Shown here piece by piece: positions 36,395-43,532 of a stretch of DNA of 64,000 nucleotides; position 1 is the first letter of the stretch; each line of letters opens with the position of its first letter. Origin of the DNA: VAZQ01 sp035693615 (lineage in GTDB: Bacteria; Pseudomonadota; Alphaproteobacteria; Rhizobiales; Xanthobacteraceae). The notes beneath the pieces are model-generated. The model saw only the letters and a list, made by a program, of their open reading frames with translations. It was not told the DNA's origin and ran no database searches. The stretch covers positions 62,001-126,000 of the forward strand of contig DASSGH010000026.1 of NCBI GenBank assembly GCA_035693615.1, read 5' to 3'. The translations under genes were made by a program, and so were the position numbers.

Positions 36395-36652
36395 TCATTT
36401 CCAAAAGGTTTCTCCGGCGCCGCCTCGCGTCTTACTGTTCCGCAACCCTGCGCTGGCTCCGTTCGCAGAGGCACCGGGATTGCGCTCACCAGCCTTGGTA
36501 AGGACGATGATCGTGTTGGCGATGGCGTGCTTGACATCGTTGGCGCAATCGCCGGTGGGTAGAGCCAAGCAAGGCATCTCCCAGGCGACGCCCATGACGC
36601 GCGACGTCTGCGAGTCAAATTTCTCGCTCTTCAGGAATGGGGTGATTGGCAT
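36395..36652 (-). CDS. Hypothetical protein, 85 aa
   Basis: The first 60 residues follow a pattern common in Bradyrhizobium small proteins: TPFLKSEKFDSQTSRVMGVAWE, a central cysteine-containing segment, and DVKHAIANTIIVLTKAGERNP. The last 25 residues are low complexity and do not fit that pattern, so the C-terminus may be altered by a frameshift. Soluble, function unknown. Confidence 0.55.
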   Translation of the reverse strand: MPITPFLKSEKFDSQTSRVMGVAWEMPCLALPTGDCANDVKHAIANTIIVLTKAGERNPGASANGASAGLRNSKTRGGAGETFWK

Positions 36653-36740
36653 TGCCGGCCCTATCGCCGGCCAACCCCTACACCACAGATTTGTGGCGTT
36701 CTACGTTCGATTGTTGAGTTGGGGGCTATTCCTACTGCCG

Positions 36741-36920
36741 CTAGCGAACTGTCGCTTGTCGAGTTCTCTGCGCGGCGGGACCTGGATTATCCGCTATCCA
36801 TGCGCTGAAACCCGCGGTCGCCAAAAACAGGATCAGCGCGAGTGAGGCGACGGTAAAGACACGATCTGACCGTTCCCACAGTCTCGTTTGGCGCTTCCGT
36901 TTATTTCGCGTTTTTGCCAT
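36741..36920 (-). CDS. 59-aa single-span membrane protein
   Basis: The protein begins MAKTRNKRKRQTRLWERSDR, a strongly basic cytoplasmic segment, then has one helix VFTVASLALILFLATAGFSAWI and a polar end. The positive-inside arrangement is what a real small membrane protein should have. The ribosome site is weak. No family known to me. Confidence 0.5.
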   Translation of the reverse strand: MAKTRNKRKRQTRLWERSDRVFTVASLALILFLATAGFSAWIADNPGPAAQRTRQATVR

Positions 36921-36956
36921 TGGAATCCAGTGTTATTCGAATCCGATGGATCGCGA

Positions 36957-37041
36957 CTAATGCAATCCGCCGAACAGCCAGATCAACAAGATGATCGGAA
37001 GCGGAATGCCGATCAGCCAAAACAAGAGTCCGCGGCCCATA
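36957..37041 (-). pseudogene. 27-aa membrane peptide (MGRGLLFWL type), frameshifted
   Basis: A perfect AAGGAGG precedes ATG 37041. The frame begins MGRGLLF and then, in the run TTTTT (37019-37023 on the plus strand), shifts by one base. Removing one T restores WLIGIPLPIILLIWLFGGLH and a stop, giving a 27-aa peptide of a type frequent in Bradyrhizobiaceae. Either an assembly error or an inactive copy. Confidence 0.65.
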
Positions 37042-37105
37042 TAAGCCTCCTTGGTTGCCTTCCTATGTCGAACGCAGGTGAGAAGCGATTGTTCCGGCCA
37101 AGATC

Positions 37106-37987
37106 CTAGCGCGGGTTTCGGCCAAGGCTGTTATGGATGGTGGTTGTGGCGATCGCAGCGTGACCGGTGGCAACCGCCAGCTGATGGAGATCGCTGACGA
37201 TGTCTCCGGCCGCATATAGATATGCTACGCTTGTCCGCTGGTGCGCATCGACGATCACATTGCCGGTTTCGGTGCAAGCAGCGCCGAGGCCGGTAGCCAG
37301 CTCTGAGCGTACCTGACAGCCGAGTGCCGGATACAGGACATCCAAATCGAAACAATCGCCGCCTTGGACCGTCACCCTTACACCGTCTTTAGGGCATTCA
37401 ACGCGAATGGCCTTCCCGGCGCACCCTATGCCAGCTTGATTTAGAGACACGCGCATGGCTTCACTCATCTCTTCCTTGCCGAAGAGCATGACGTGGCGGG
37501 AATAGGTTCTTAAGAACAGCGCTTTCCGCCCGGCTTCATCGGTGGAGCCCAAAACGCCGATGCGACGGTCCATCGCTTCGAAGCCATCGCAGATGGGGCA
37601 AAACCGGACCGCGCCGTCATAGACTCCCGATACTAGCCCTTCGACCTTTGGGCTTTCATCGATCAGACCGGTCGCGATCAGCACGGTCCGCGCGGCAATG
37701 TCCTTGCCGTTCCACTGCGCGCGGAAGCCGCCCTGCGGCCAGGGCTGCAGAGTGGTAACGCGGCCATGCTCCAACTTGGCGCCATACAAAAGCGCTTGCT
37801 CCCGCAGCCGCGCCAGGAGATCAGGCCCGGCGATTCCCTTGAATCCCGGGTAGTTGTGGCTGGCGGGAATGCGGGCGGCCCGACTCGCGCCGTCATCAAT
37901 CAAGACCGCCGCGCGCCGGTATCGCGCCAAATAGATCGAGGCGGTCAGACCAGCAGGTCCACCGCCTATAATCAGACAGTCCAGCAT
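37106..37987 (-). CDS. Thioredoxin reductase-like FAD/NAD(P)H oxidoreductase
   Basis: A 293-aa two-domain flavoprotein. CLIIGGGPAGLTASIYLARY binds FAD; FCPICDGFEA is the redox-active CxxC; YLYAAGDIVSDLHQLAVATG is the C-terminal FAD motif. The NAD(P)H segment VLGSTDEAGRKALFL lacks the GxGxxA/G form of ordinary TrxB, so the electron donor or route may differ. It may reduce a small disulfide carrier or act on other substrates. An exact EcfG promoter is 30 bases upstream. Confidence 0.85.
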   Translation of the reverse strand: MLDCLIIGGGPAGLTASIYLARYRRAAVLIDDGASRAARIPASHNYPGFKGIAGPDLLARLREQALLYGAKLEHGRVTTLQPWPQGGFRAQWNGKDIAARTVLIATGLIDESPKVEGLVSGVYDGAVRFCPICDGFEAMDRRIGVLGSTDEAGRKALFLRTYSRHVMLFGKEEMSEAMRVSLNQAGIGCAGKAIRVECPKDGVRVTVQGGDCFDLDVLYPALGCQVRSELATGLGAACTETGNVIVDAHQRTSVAYLYAAGDIVSDLHQLAVATGHAAIATTTIHNSLGRNPR

Positions 37988-38017
37988 GAGCAGGCCTAGC
38001 TTTGAACGCTTGTCCGG

Positions 38018-38042
38018 AACGCTCGGCGGCGCCTCGCGTTCC
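38018..38042 (-). promoter_or_regulatory. EcfG general-stress promoter, exact consensus
   Basis: On the minus strand GGAAC (38042-38038), a 16-base spacer, then CGTT (38021-38018). The thioredoxin reductase-like gene starts 30 bases downstream. Complete match to the consensus. Confidence 0.8.
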
Positions 38043-38229
38043 GTCGCGCTGCCGGTGGCGGCGCCTGCCGTCCTAAAACACATGGCTCTCGCACAGGTGT
38101 TGTCGTGCCTTGATTCATTGGTCGCACCGCAGGCCCAAGCATATAACGCGATGGTCCAACCGCAGCCTAATTGTCACGGCAAATCTTCTTTTGGCATGCG
38201 CGTCGCGGCTTTTCGAACCTGTCAATGTC

Positions 38230-38254
38230 GGAACGATCTCAGCCGCGCCGAGTT
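38230..38254 (+). promoter_or_regulatory. Near-consensus EcfG promoter
   Basis: GGAAC (38230-38234), 16 bases, then AGTT (38251-38254). The 32-aa membrane peptide starts only ten bases later, so transcription from here would give an almost leaderless message. Tentative. Confidence 0.3.
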
Positions 38255-38264
38255 GGCTTGCAGA

Positions 38265-38363
38265 ATGTTTGTATTTTTCTCGAACGCAATGGGGATTGGG
38301 GGATCTATCCTTGTTTCGATCGTGCTGACTCTCTTGCTCCTGTACGCATGCTCCGGGCCGTAA
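38265..38363 (+). CDS. 32-aa single-span membrane peptide (MFxFFSN type)
   Basis: The peptide starts MFVFFSNAMGIGGSILVS and ends IVLTLLLLYACSGP. It is nearly the same over its whole length as the first 28 residues of the protein at 23595-23750. Two matching copies in unrelated places make chance translation unlikely. It would cross the inner membrane once. Function unknown. Confidence 0.55.
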   Translation: MFVFFSNAMGIGGSILVSIVLTLLLLYACSGP

Positions 38364-38702
38364 GCTGCCGTCTCCACTCAGTGACGTATGGCCGACTTTC
38401 TACCGGAAAGATTCCCTGGCAAGCGGCGAATGGCAGACATCCGTTTTCGACTCTCGCCGCAGACGACGAAAGATCCCAGCTGATGCTGAGCATCGGCCGT
38501 CTGCGCGCGAAAGCGCCGGTTGCGACCGGCTATGTCTCCCCGCAGACATAGCGGTTCGTCAGACGATCAAATCACACACTTCCGATGTGCGATTCCAGTT
38601 CCGGCGATAATTAACTCGCCGCGCCAAGGCGCGTGCTCGGCTTATAGGTCGGTACCCGTACTGCTGATTGTTAGACTAGGTGAGTACAAAATTTTGTTCC
38701 AT
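38364..38702 (+). other. Gene-free stretch with a strong hairpin
   Basis: About 340 bases with no convincing gene. GCTATGTCT (38529-38537) and AGACATAGC (38544-38552) form a perfect nine-base stem with a six-base loop; no T-run follows. TGTTCCATGGAACA (38695-38708) is a perfect 14-base palindrome that overlaps the -35 element of the next promoter. Confidence 0.5.
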
Positions 38703-38727
38703 GGAACAGACCTTGCTTGGCCGCGTT
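38703..38727 (+). promoter_or_regulatory. EcfG general-stress promoter, exact consensus
   Basis: GGAAC (38703-38707), a 16-base spacer, then CGTT (38724-38727). The next start codon is 29 bases downstream. The -35 is one arm of the palindrome TGTTCCATGGAACA, so a second factor could bind over it. Confidence 0.82.
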
Positions 38728-38756
38728 AACATACACCTCCCACAAAAGGAACAATT

Positions 38757-39077
38757 ATGCGCAAGCTTCTCATTACGGCGGCGATTGTTGCCGTCGCGAT
38801 TCCTGCGATGGCTCAGCAACCGAGCCCGCCCGCGAACCGCGATGCAAATACACCTGCTGTGAACACTCCGAACAGTCCGCCCAACCCGGGCGCGCCTGTC
38901 GCCGGGGCCAATAGCTTCACTGAAGGACAAGCAAAATCACGGATCGAAGCACGCGGCTTCAGCAACGTTGCCGGCCTCAAGAAGGACAGCGATGGCGTCT
39001 GGCGCGGCACGGCCAGCCAGGGCGGCAAGTCCGTCAAAGTGAGCGTGGACTTTCAAGGCAACGTCGTAAGCCAATAA
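38757..39077 (+). CDS. Secreted protein with PepSY-like C-terminal domain
   Basis: A 106-aa periplasmic protein. The signal peptide ends near PAMAQQ; a proline/asparagine-rich linker follows; then FTEGQAKSRIEARGFSNVAGLKKDSDGVWRG and VKVSVDFQGNVV, a PepSY-like fold. AAAAGGAA precedes the ATG. An exact EcfG promoter drives it, and a YflT-like stress protein gene follows after 38 bases, so the two probably form a stress operon. Confidence 0.8.
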   Translation: MRKLLITAAIVAVAIPAMAQQPSPPANRDANTPAVNTPNSPPNPGAPVAGANSFTEGQAKSRIEARGFSNVAGLKKDSDGVWRGTASQGGKSVKVSVDFQGNVVSQ

Positions 39078-39115
39078 GCCCTCATCACCCATACAAACTC
39101 ACAGGAATTTAAAGA

Positions 39116-39733
39116 ATGACCACGACCATCTCGCGCCTGTACAATAATTACGGCGATGCGCGCGCCGCTGTCCAGCAGCTGGAAACTGCTGGGGTTGCTC
39201 ACAATGATATCAGCATCATCGCGAGTAATGCGGACAATTGGTACAACGACGGCAAGGACACTTTTCCCGATCGCGACCTCGATGGAAAAGATGACCGCGC
39301 GGAAGCAGCGGGAAAGGGCGCCTCCATCGGAGCGGCTGCTGGCGGAGCGGCCGGCCTCCTGACCGGTCTCGGACTGATGGCGATTCCAGGGATCGGACCC
39401 GTGGTCGCCGCGGGCTGGCTAGTCACCACGCTGGCAGGCGCCGCGGCTGGCGGTGCAACCGGTGGCGCGTTGGGCGCATTGACGCAAACCGGAATCAGCA
39501 AAGATGAGGCGGATGTCTACGCTGAAGGTCTTCGTCGCGGCGGCGCCGTCGTAAGCGCCCGTGTTGCGGATAAGGACGCGGCTCGTTTCCAGGGAATGAT
39601 GGACCGTTCGGCAGTCGGCGTCGCAGAGCGAGCGGCGGCTTATCGCAAGTCCGGATGGAAAACGTTCGATCCGAAGGCAACGCCCTATAACGCAGACCAA
39701 GTCCAGAAAGAGCGTTCCCTTTACATGAAATAA
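39116..39733 (+). CDS. General stress protein, YflT/GS17M-like
   Basis: A 205-aa protein. The first 45 residues (TISRLYNNYGDARAAVQQLETAGV, then DISIIAS) form the YflT-like domain of general stress protein 17M. A glycine-zipper section follows (AAAGGAAGLLTGLGLMAIPG, AGAAAGGATGGALGAL) that could insert in a membrane. It ends with a YRKSGWKTFDP repeat-like tail. AGGA precedes the ATG. Second gene after the EcfG promoter; a clear terminator follows. Confidence 0.85.
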   Translation: MTTTISRLYNNYGDARAAVQQLETAGVAHNDISIIASNADNWYNDGKDTFPDRDLDGKDDRAEAAGKGASIGAAAGGAAGLLTGLGLMAIPGIGPVVAAGWLVTTLAGAAAGGATGGALGALTQTGISKDEADVYAEGLRRGGAVVSARVADKDAARFQGMMDRSAVGVAERAAAYRKSGWKTFDPKATPYNADQVQKERSLYMK

Positions 39734-39747
39734 CGGTTGCGAAGCGG

Positions 39748-39780
39748 AAAGGCCGGCGCTCCATGCCGGCCTTTCATTTT
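39748..39780 (+). terminator. Rho-independent terminator after the stress operon
   Basis: AAAGGCCGGC and GCCGGCCTTT form a perfect ten-base stem around GCTCCAT, followed by CATTTT. It ends the operon that starts at 38757. Confidence 0.85.
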
Positions 39781-39936
39781 CCGCCTAGGGCGCTTGGTTC
39801 CTGTTAGTCCCCATTTGACTAGGGCGCGTACTCACAAATCCGGTTTGGTAAGCGCGTCCGCTTCGCTCTGAAAGCGACTGAATTGCTGCGTCGCCGCGAA
39901 AAGACGCGAAGTGCCAATATCGGGAAATGACAAAGC

Positions 39937-40914
39937 TTATTCAATCACCTCGTCGGCGCGGCCAAGCAGCATCGGTGGCACGTCGAGGCCGATCGCCTTC
40001 GCCGCCTTGAGATTGATCACCAGCTCGAATTTGGTCGGTTGCTCGACGGCCAATTCGCCCGGATTGGCGCCTTTGAGGATCTTGTCGACATATATTGCGA
40101 GCCGCTCGAATGACGCCGTGAGGTTGGGTCCATAGGTCATGGTGCCGCCCGATTTGGCGAATTCGGACCATCCCGAAATACCGGGAATACGCTGCATTGC
40201 TGCAAATTCAATGATTTGCTTTCGATGCTGCATGACCAGCCCATCAGGCAGGACGATGATTGCTTCGGCGCCGGCGACGCGTATGCGCTCCAACGCCGGC
40301 TGGATTTCGGCGGCGGACCGCATTTGAGCAAAAGAAAGCCCGATGCCGAGCCGTTCGGCGCCCTGCTCGGATTCTTTCAGCTCGCGTTGCTCCCCCGGAT
40401 GCAATGGGTTCGACAATATTGCCACGCGCCTGACGTGCGGAAACGCGTCACGCAACAGCTCGACCCGCTTCGCATTCACCTCGTAGGACATGAAAGTTGC
40501 GCCGGTGAAATTTCCACCTGGCCGTGCGAAGCTATTCACCAGCCCAGCCTCCACTGGATCGCCGCTGTAACCGAACACCACGGGAGTCGAGTCGATTGCT
40601 CGGCGCAAGACGGGCACGATCGCTCCCTGGGCCACGATAACTGGTACATTGAGCGCCAGCAGTTCGCGCACGAGTTCCGGTACGCGATCACGGATGTCGG
40701 CCGGCCAACGCGGTTCGATGATGATAGATTGCCCCTCGACATAGCCCAACTGCCGCAGCCCCTGCCGAAAGGCGTCAAAGAACTCCGATCCTTGGGGCGT
40801 GCCGATGGCGATCCATCCGATCCGCGGCATCGTTGCGGCCTGCGGCGCGCGAACGACCAGCGGGCACGCGGCTGCCGCTCCGCCGAGAAGCGTGAGGAGT
40901 TCGCGCCGTCTCAT
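39937..40914 (-). CDS. ABC_sub_bind-family substrate-binding protein
   Basis: A 325-aa exported binding protein of the PF04392 type. The leader MRRRELLTLLGGAAAACPL carries a twin-arginine-like motif. RIGWIAIGTP, LRQLGYVEGQ, SFARPGGNFTGATF, KRVELLRDAFP and the closing KAIGLDVPPMLLGRADEVIE are family hallmarks. ATG 40914 follows GGAAAA; the preceding TTG is less likely. No permease or ATPase lies nearby, which is typical of this very expanded family in Bradyrhizobium. The ligand is unknown. A related gene is at 57263. Confidence 0.9.
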   Translation of the reverse strand: MRRRELLTLLGGAAAACPLVVRAPQAATMPRIGWIAIGTPQGSEFFDAFRQGLRQLGYVEGQSIIIEPRWPADIRDRVPELVRELLALNVPVIVAQGAIVPVLRRAIDSTPVVFGYSGDPVEAGLVNSFARPGGNFTGATFMSYEVNAKRVELLRDAFPHVRRVAILSNPLHPGEQRELKESEQGAERLGIGLSFAQMRSAAEIQPALERIRVAGAEAIIVLPDGLVMQHRKQIIEFAAMQRIPGISGWSEFAKSGGTMTYGPNLTASFERLAIYVDKILKGANPGELAVEQPTKFELVINLKAAKAIGLDVPPMLLGRADEVIE

Positions 40915-41126
40915 GGAGTTTTCCAAGGTGGAGCCGTATCATGAACGCACTGGCCGCTGCCCATGATGCAGCCGTCACGTCTATTTTGCGCGTCCATCAA
41001 CACGCCGCTTGCATCGCTCGCAACAGGAGACAGTCCATGAGCCGGCTGTACCGAACGCCTTCGGCCGCCAGCTCGACCAAGACGGCCTCCTACACTCCCT
41101 GTTCGTATTTTTGTGGTCAAAATTGC

Positions 41127-41804
41127 TCATTCAGGCGTTTTTATTTGCGGCTTTTCGTGCAGAACAGCATCCAACAATGAGGTGTGCACCTCGAGGCCTC
41201 CGTTGTAGTGGATGTACCCCAACTGGCGAAACTTGTTCATAAAGTGGCTCACACGGGAGCGCGTCGTGCCGATCATCTCCGCAAGCGTCTCTTGGCTGAC
41301 TTTGGCGATGACCGTCTCCTGCTTTCCCTCCTTGCCGAAATTCGCCAATAAGAGCAGAGCTCGCGCCAGCCGCTTCTCGCTGGAATTGAACAGTTGGTCG
41401 ACCAAGTCCTCCTCGACTCGGATGGTGCGAGTCAAAAGATGCGCCGTGAACAGTTCGGAGAAATCCGGTTCGTCGCGGAGCATCCGCACCATGGTGCCCT
41501 TGTCCAGCCGGGCGATTACGGAATCTTCCATGGCCCTGGCGGTCGAAACGCGCCGCGGCCGTCCGGTCAGACAGCCCTCGCCGATAAAATCGCCCGCCTT
41601 GAGGAACGCGACGACTGCTTCCTTACCTTGCGCAGACACAACCGCGATTTTGACCCTGCCTTCGCGAATGTAGAAGACGCAATCCGCGGGGTCGCCCTGG
41701 CTGAAGACGACCTGACCCTTGCCGTACTTGGAGATGGTGACTCCGCCATCCGCCTTGGCGAGAAATGCCTCCGGGTCGAATTTGGATTTCGATGTCTTCG
41801 CCAC
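41127..41804 (-). CDS. Crp/Fnr-family transcriptional regulator
   Basis: A 225-aa regulator. Residues 20-120 form the cyclic-nucleotide-type beta-barrel (GQVVFSQGDPADCVFYIREGRVKI). The winged helix reads VSQETLAEMIGTTRSRVSHFMNKFRQLGYI. There is no cysteine cluster of the Fnr type, and the barrel lacks a clear cAMP phosphate-binding RSA motif, so the signal is unknown. GTG 41804 gives the family-like MAKTSKSKFDPEAFL start. A nine-base inverted repeat lies just upstream and might be its own operator. Confidence 0.88.
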   Translation of the reverse strand: MAKTSKSKFDPEAFLAKADGGVTISKYGKGQVVFSQGDPADCVFYIREGRVKIAVVSAQGKEAVVAFLKAGDFIGEGCLTGRPRRVSTARAMEDSVIARLDKGTMVRMLRDEPDFSELFTAHLLTRTIRVEEDLVDQLFNSSEKRLARALLLLANFGKEGKQETVIAKVSQETLAEMIGTTRSRVSHFMNKFRQLGYIHYNGGLEVHTSLLDAVLHEKPQIKTPE

Positions 41805-42186
41805 GGCTAAATCCCGCCCGCGCAAGCGATCATGGTTACATTATCGCCGAACGGTCGCCACGACGGCAAGGCTATCGATAATGTTCGGTCCCGAACCAAG
41901 CAGTTTGGACACGTGCGACAATCATGGCGCCGCAGATAAGTGACTGGCGCGTGGGGATGGGCGCTCGGCGGCACGCATGATCAGCAGCACCGAGCATGCG
42001 ACAGTTTCTCCTCTCGTTGCCCTCCCGACGGCCAACGACGCATCGTGGAGAATGTTCGGACGGAATCGGCGACACGACGCAGCAAACTCAGGCCGACAAA
42101 TTTTTATCAACGATCGTTCAGAAAGATTCCACAAAACCTGTCATGAAAGCGGATGACAGCGGAACGAGCGAGAGATCGATCGCGCG
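41805..42186 (+). other. Intergenic region with an inverted repeat near the Crp/Fnr gene
   Basis: About 380 bases without a convincing gene. ACATTATCG (41838-41846) is the reverse complement of CGATAATGT (41876-41884), with 29 bases between, 35-80 bases upstream of the regulator start. This may be an operator or a chance repeat. Confidence 0.4.
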
Positions 42187-43428
42187 TTAGCCGATCACAT
42201 TCGCCTTGCGCAGATACCCCCATACATCGACGACGGGTTTGCCGGCGAAATCGAGATCGCGATAGGCCGAATGCGGCGCGCACAGGATGAAAACGTCGCT
42301 GCGCGTTATCACCTCCTCGAGCGGGAGCAAGTCGGGATCGGTAGTCACGAATGGATCCGTGGTCAGCACGCTTTGCGCCAGGCCCGCGAGCGCCTTCTTG
42401 AATTTGTAGCTCAGCGAGGCGCGCGTGTCGTCGATGTCCGCCTTGAACGCCATGCCGAGCAACCCGACCGTGATGCGCGAGAGATCATAGCGCCGGCGCA
42501 GATCGTCGCACACGTGCAGCACCAGACCTTCGTTGACCAGCATGGCGGCATTGCCGAGGCTGAACTGGTTCTGGGCGAAGGCGGCGAGCTGCATGGTATC
42601 CTTCATCAGGCAGGGACCGGCGGCGAAGCCGGGAGTCGGAATGCCGCGGGCGCGCGGGTAGTTGCGCTTCATCGCGTCGTAAATGTTACGGAAATCCAGC
42701 CCCGCCGACTTCGCAATCAAATAGAACTGGTTCGCCGTCGCGAACTCGATGTAGCGGTAGGCGTTGCTGAAGAGCTTGGCGAATTCCGCCTCACGCGGCT
42801 GCACTGTGATCAACTCGGGGGCGATGGCGGAAAACAGCTTCGCGGCCTCTTCCGCCGCCGCGGGCGTCGTGCCGCTGATGATTTGCGGCGTCTCCTTGAG
42901 TTCCTTGATGCCGTGTCCTTGCACCATCCGCTCCGGACAAAACGCGAGCTTGAGATTGCGGTTCTTTCGCCGCAGATAGCCGTCGAGCCAATCGGTCGTG
43001 CCGGGGAACACGGTCGAGCGCAGCACCAGCAGCCTGCCGTCGGCGAGATGCGGCAGCAGCGCGTCGATGCAGTCTTGCACCACTTGGCGGACTGGGTTGA
43101 GGAACTCGTCGATCGGCGTGCCGACGGCGATGATGAGCGGACCCGTTGCAGAAATCTCCGCGGGAGAGGACGTAAAAACGAGCCGATCGCGTTTGAGGGC
43201 GCGCAGCAGCAGCTCTTCCCCGCCGTGCTCGATGAACGGCAGACGGCCCGATCGCAAGATGGCGAGGGCATCGCGATTAAGGTCGTGCACGTTGACGCGA
43301 TAGCCGGCCTCGGCGAAGGCCAGCACGAGCGGCACGCCGACGTGACCGGCCCCGCCGATAACCGTCAGATCGGCACCCTCCACACGCGCGGGCGTCGCTG
43401 CAGTCGGCTTGCTACCGGCGATATTCAC
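42187..43428 (-). CDS. Nucleotide-sugar dehydrogenase (UDP-ManNAc dehydrogenase-like)
   Basis: A 413-aa UDP-sugar 6-dehydrogenase that oxidises a hexose nucleotide to the uronic acid in two NAD-dependent steps. DLTVIGGAGHVGVPLVLAF binds NAD; FCPERMVQG and the catalytic cysteine in GFAAGPCLMKDT are visible, as is the C-terminal GLLGMAFKADIDDTRAS. The motifs are closest to WecC/WbpA types. It starts at GTG 43428 with TTGGAG upstream. Last gene of a three-gene cell-surface sugar operon. Confidence 0.9.
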   Translation of the reverse strand: MNIAGSKPTAATPARVEGADLTVIGGAGHVGVPLVLAFAEAGYRVNVHDLNRDALAILRSGRLPFIEHGGEELLLRALKRDRLVFTSSPAEISATGPLIIAVGTPIDEFLNPVRQVVQDCIDALLPHLADGRLLVLRSTVFPGTTDWLDGYLRRKNRNLKLAFCPERMVQGHGIKELKETPQIISGTTPAAAEEAAKLFSAIAPELITVQPREAEFAKLFSNAYRYIEFATANQFYLIAKSAGLDFRNIYDAMKRNYPRARGIPTPGFAAGPCLMKDTMQLAAFAQNQFSLGNAAMLVNEGLVLHVCDDLRRRYDLSRITVGLLGMAFKADIDDTRASLSYKFKKALAGLAQSVLTTDPFVTTDPDLLPLEEVITRSDVFILCAPHSAYRDLDFAGKPVVDVWGYLRKANVIG

Positions 43429-43532
43429 GCAAATGCTCCAAGATCGGCGCCGAGAAACGCTCGCGGCGGCCCGGCCGAGTGATAGCCCAGCCGCCGGCGC
43501 AGCACAAAGGCCAAACCCTCATCGCTTCGGCG

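Noticed and set aside
36921..36956. TTCGAATCC resembling a tRNA T-loop
   Set aside because: No cloverleaf could be drawn around it and it lies in the leader of a small membrane-protein gene.
42153..42186. GGAAC followed by CGTT, like an EcfG promoter
   Set aside because: The spacer is 19 bases, outside the accepted 16-17.
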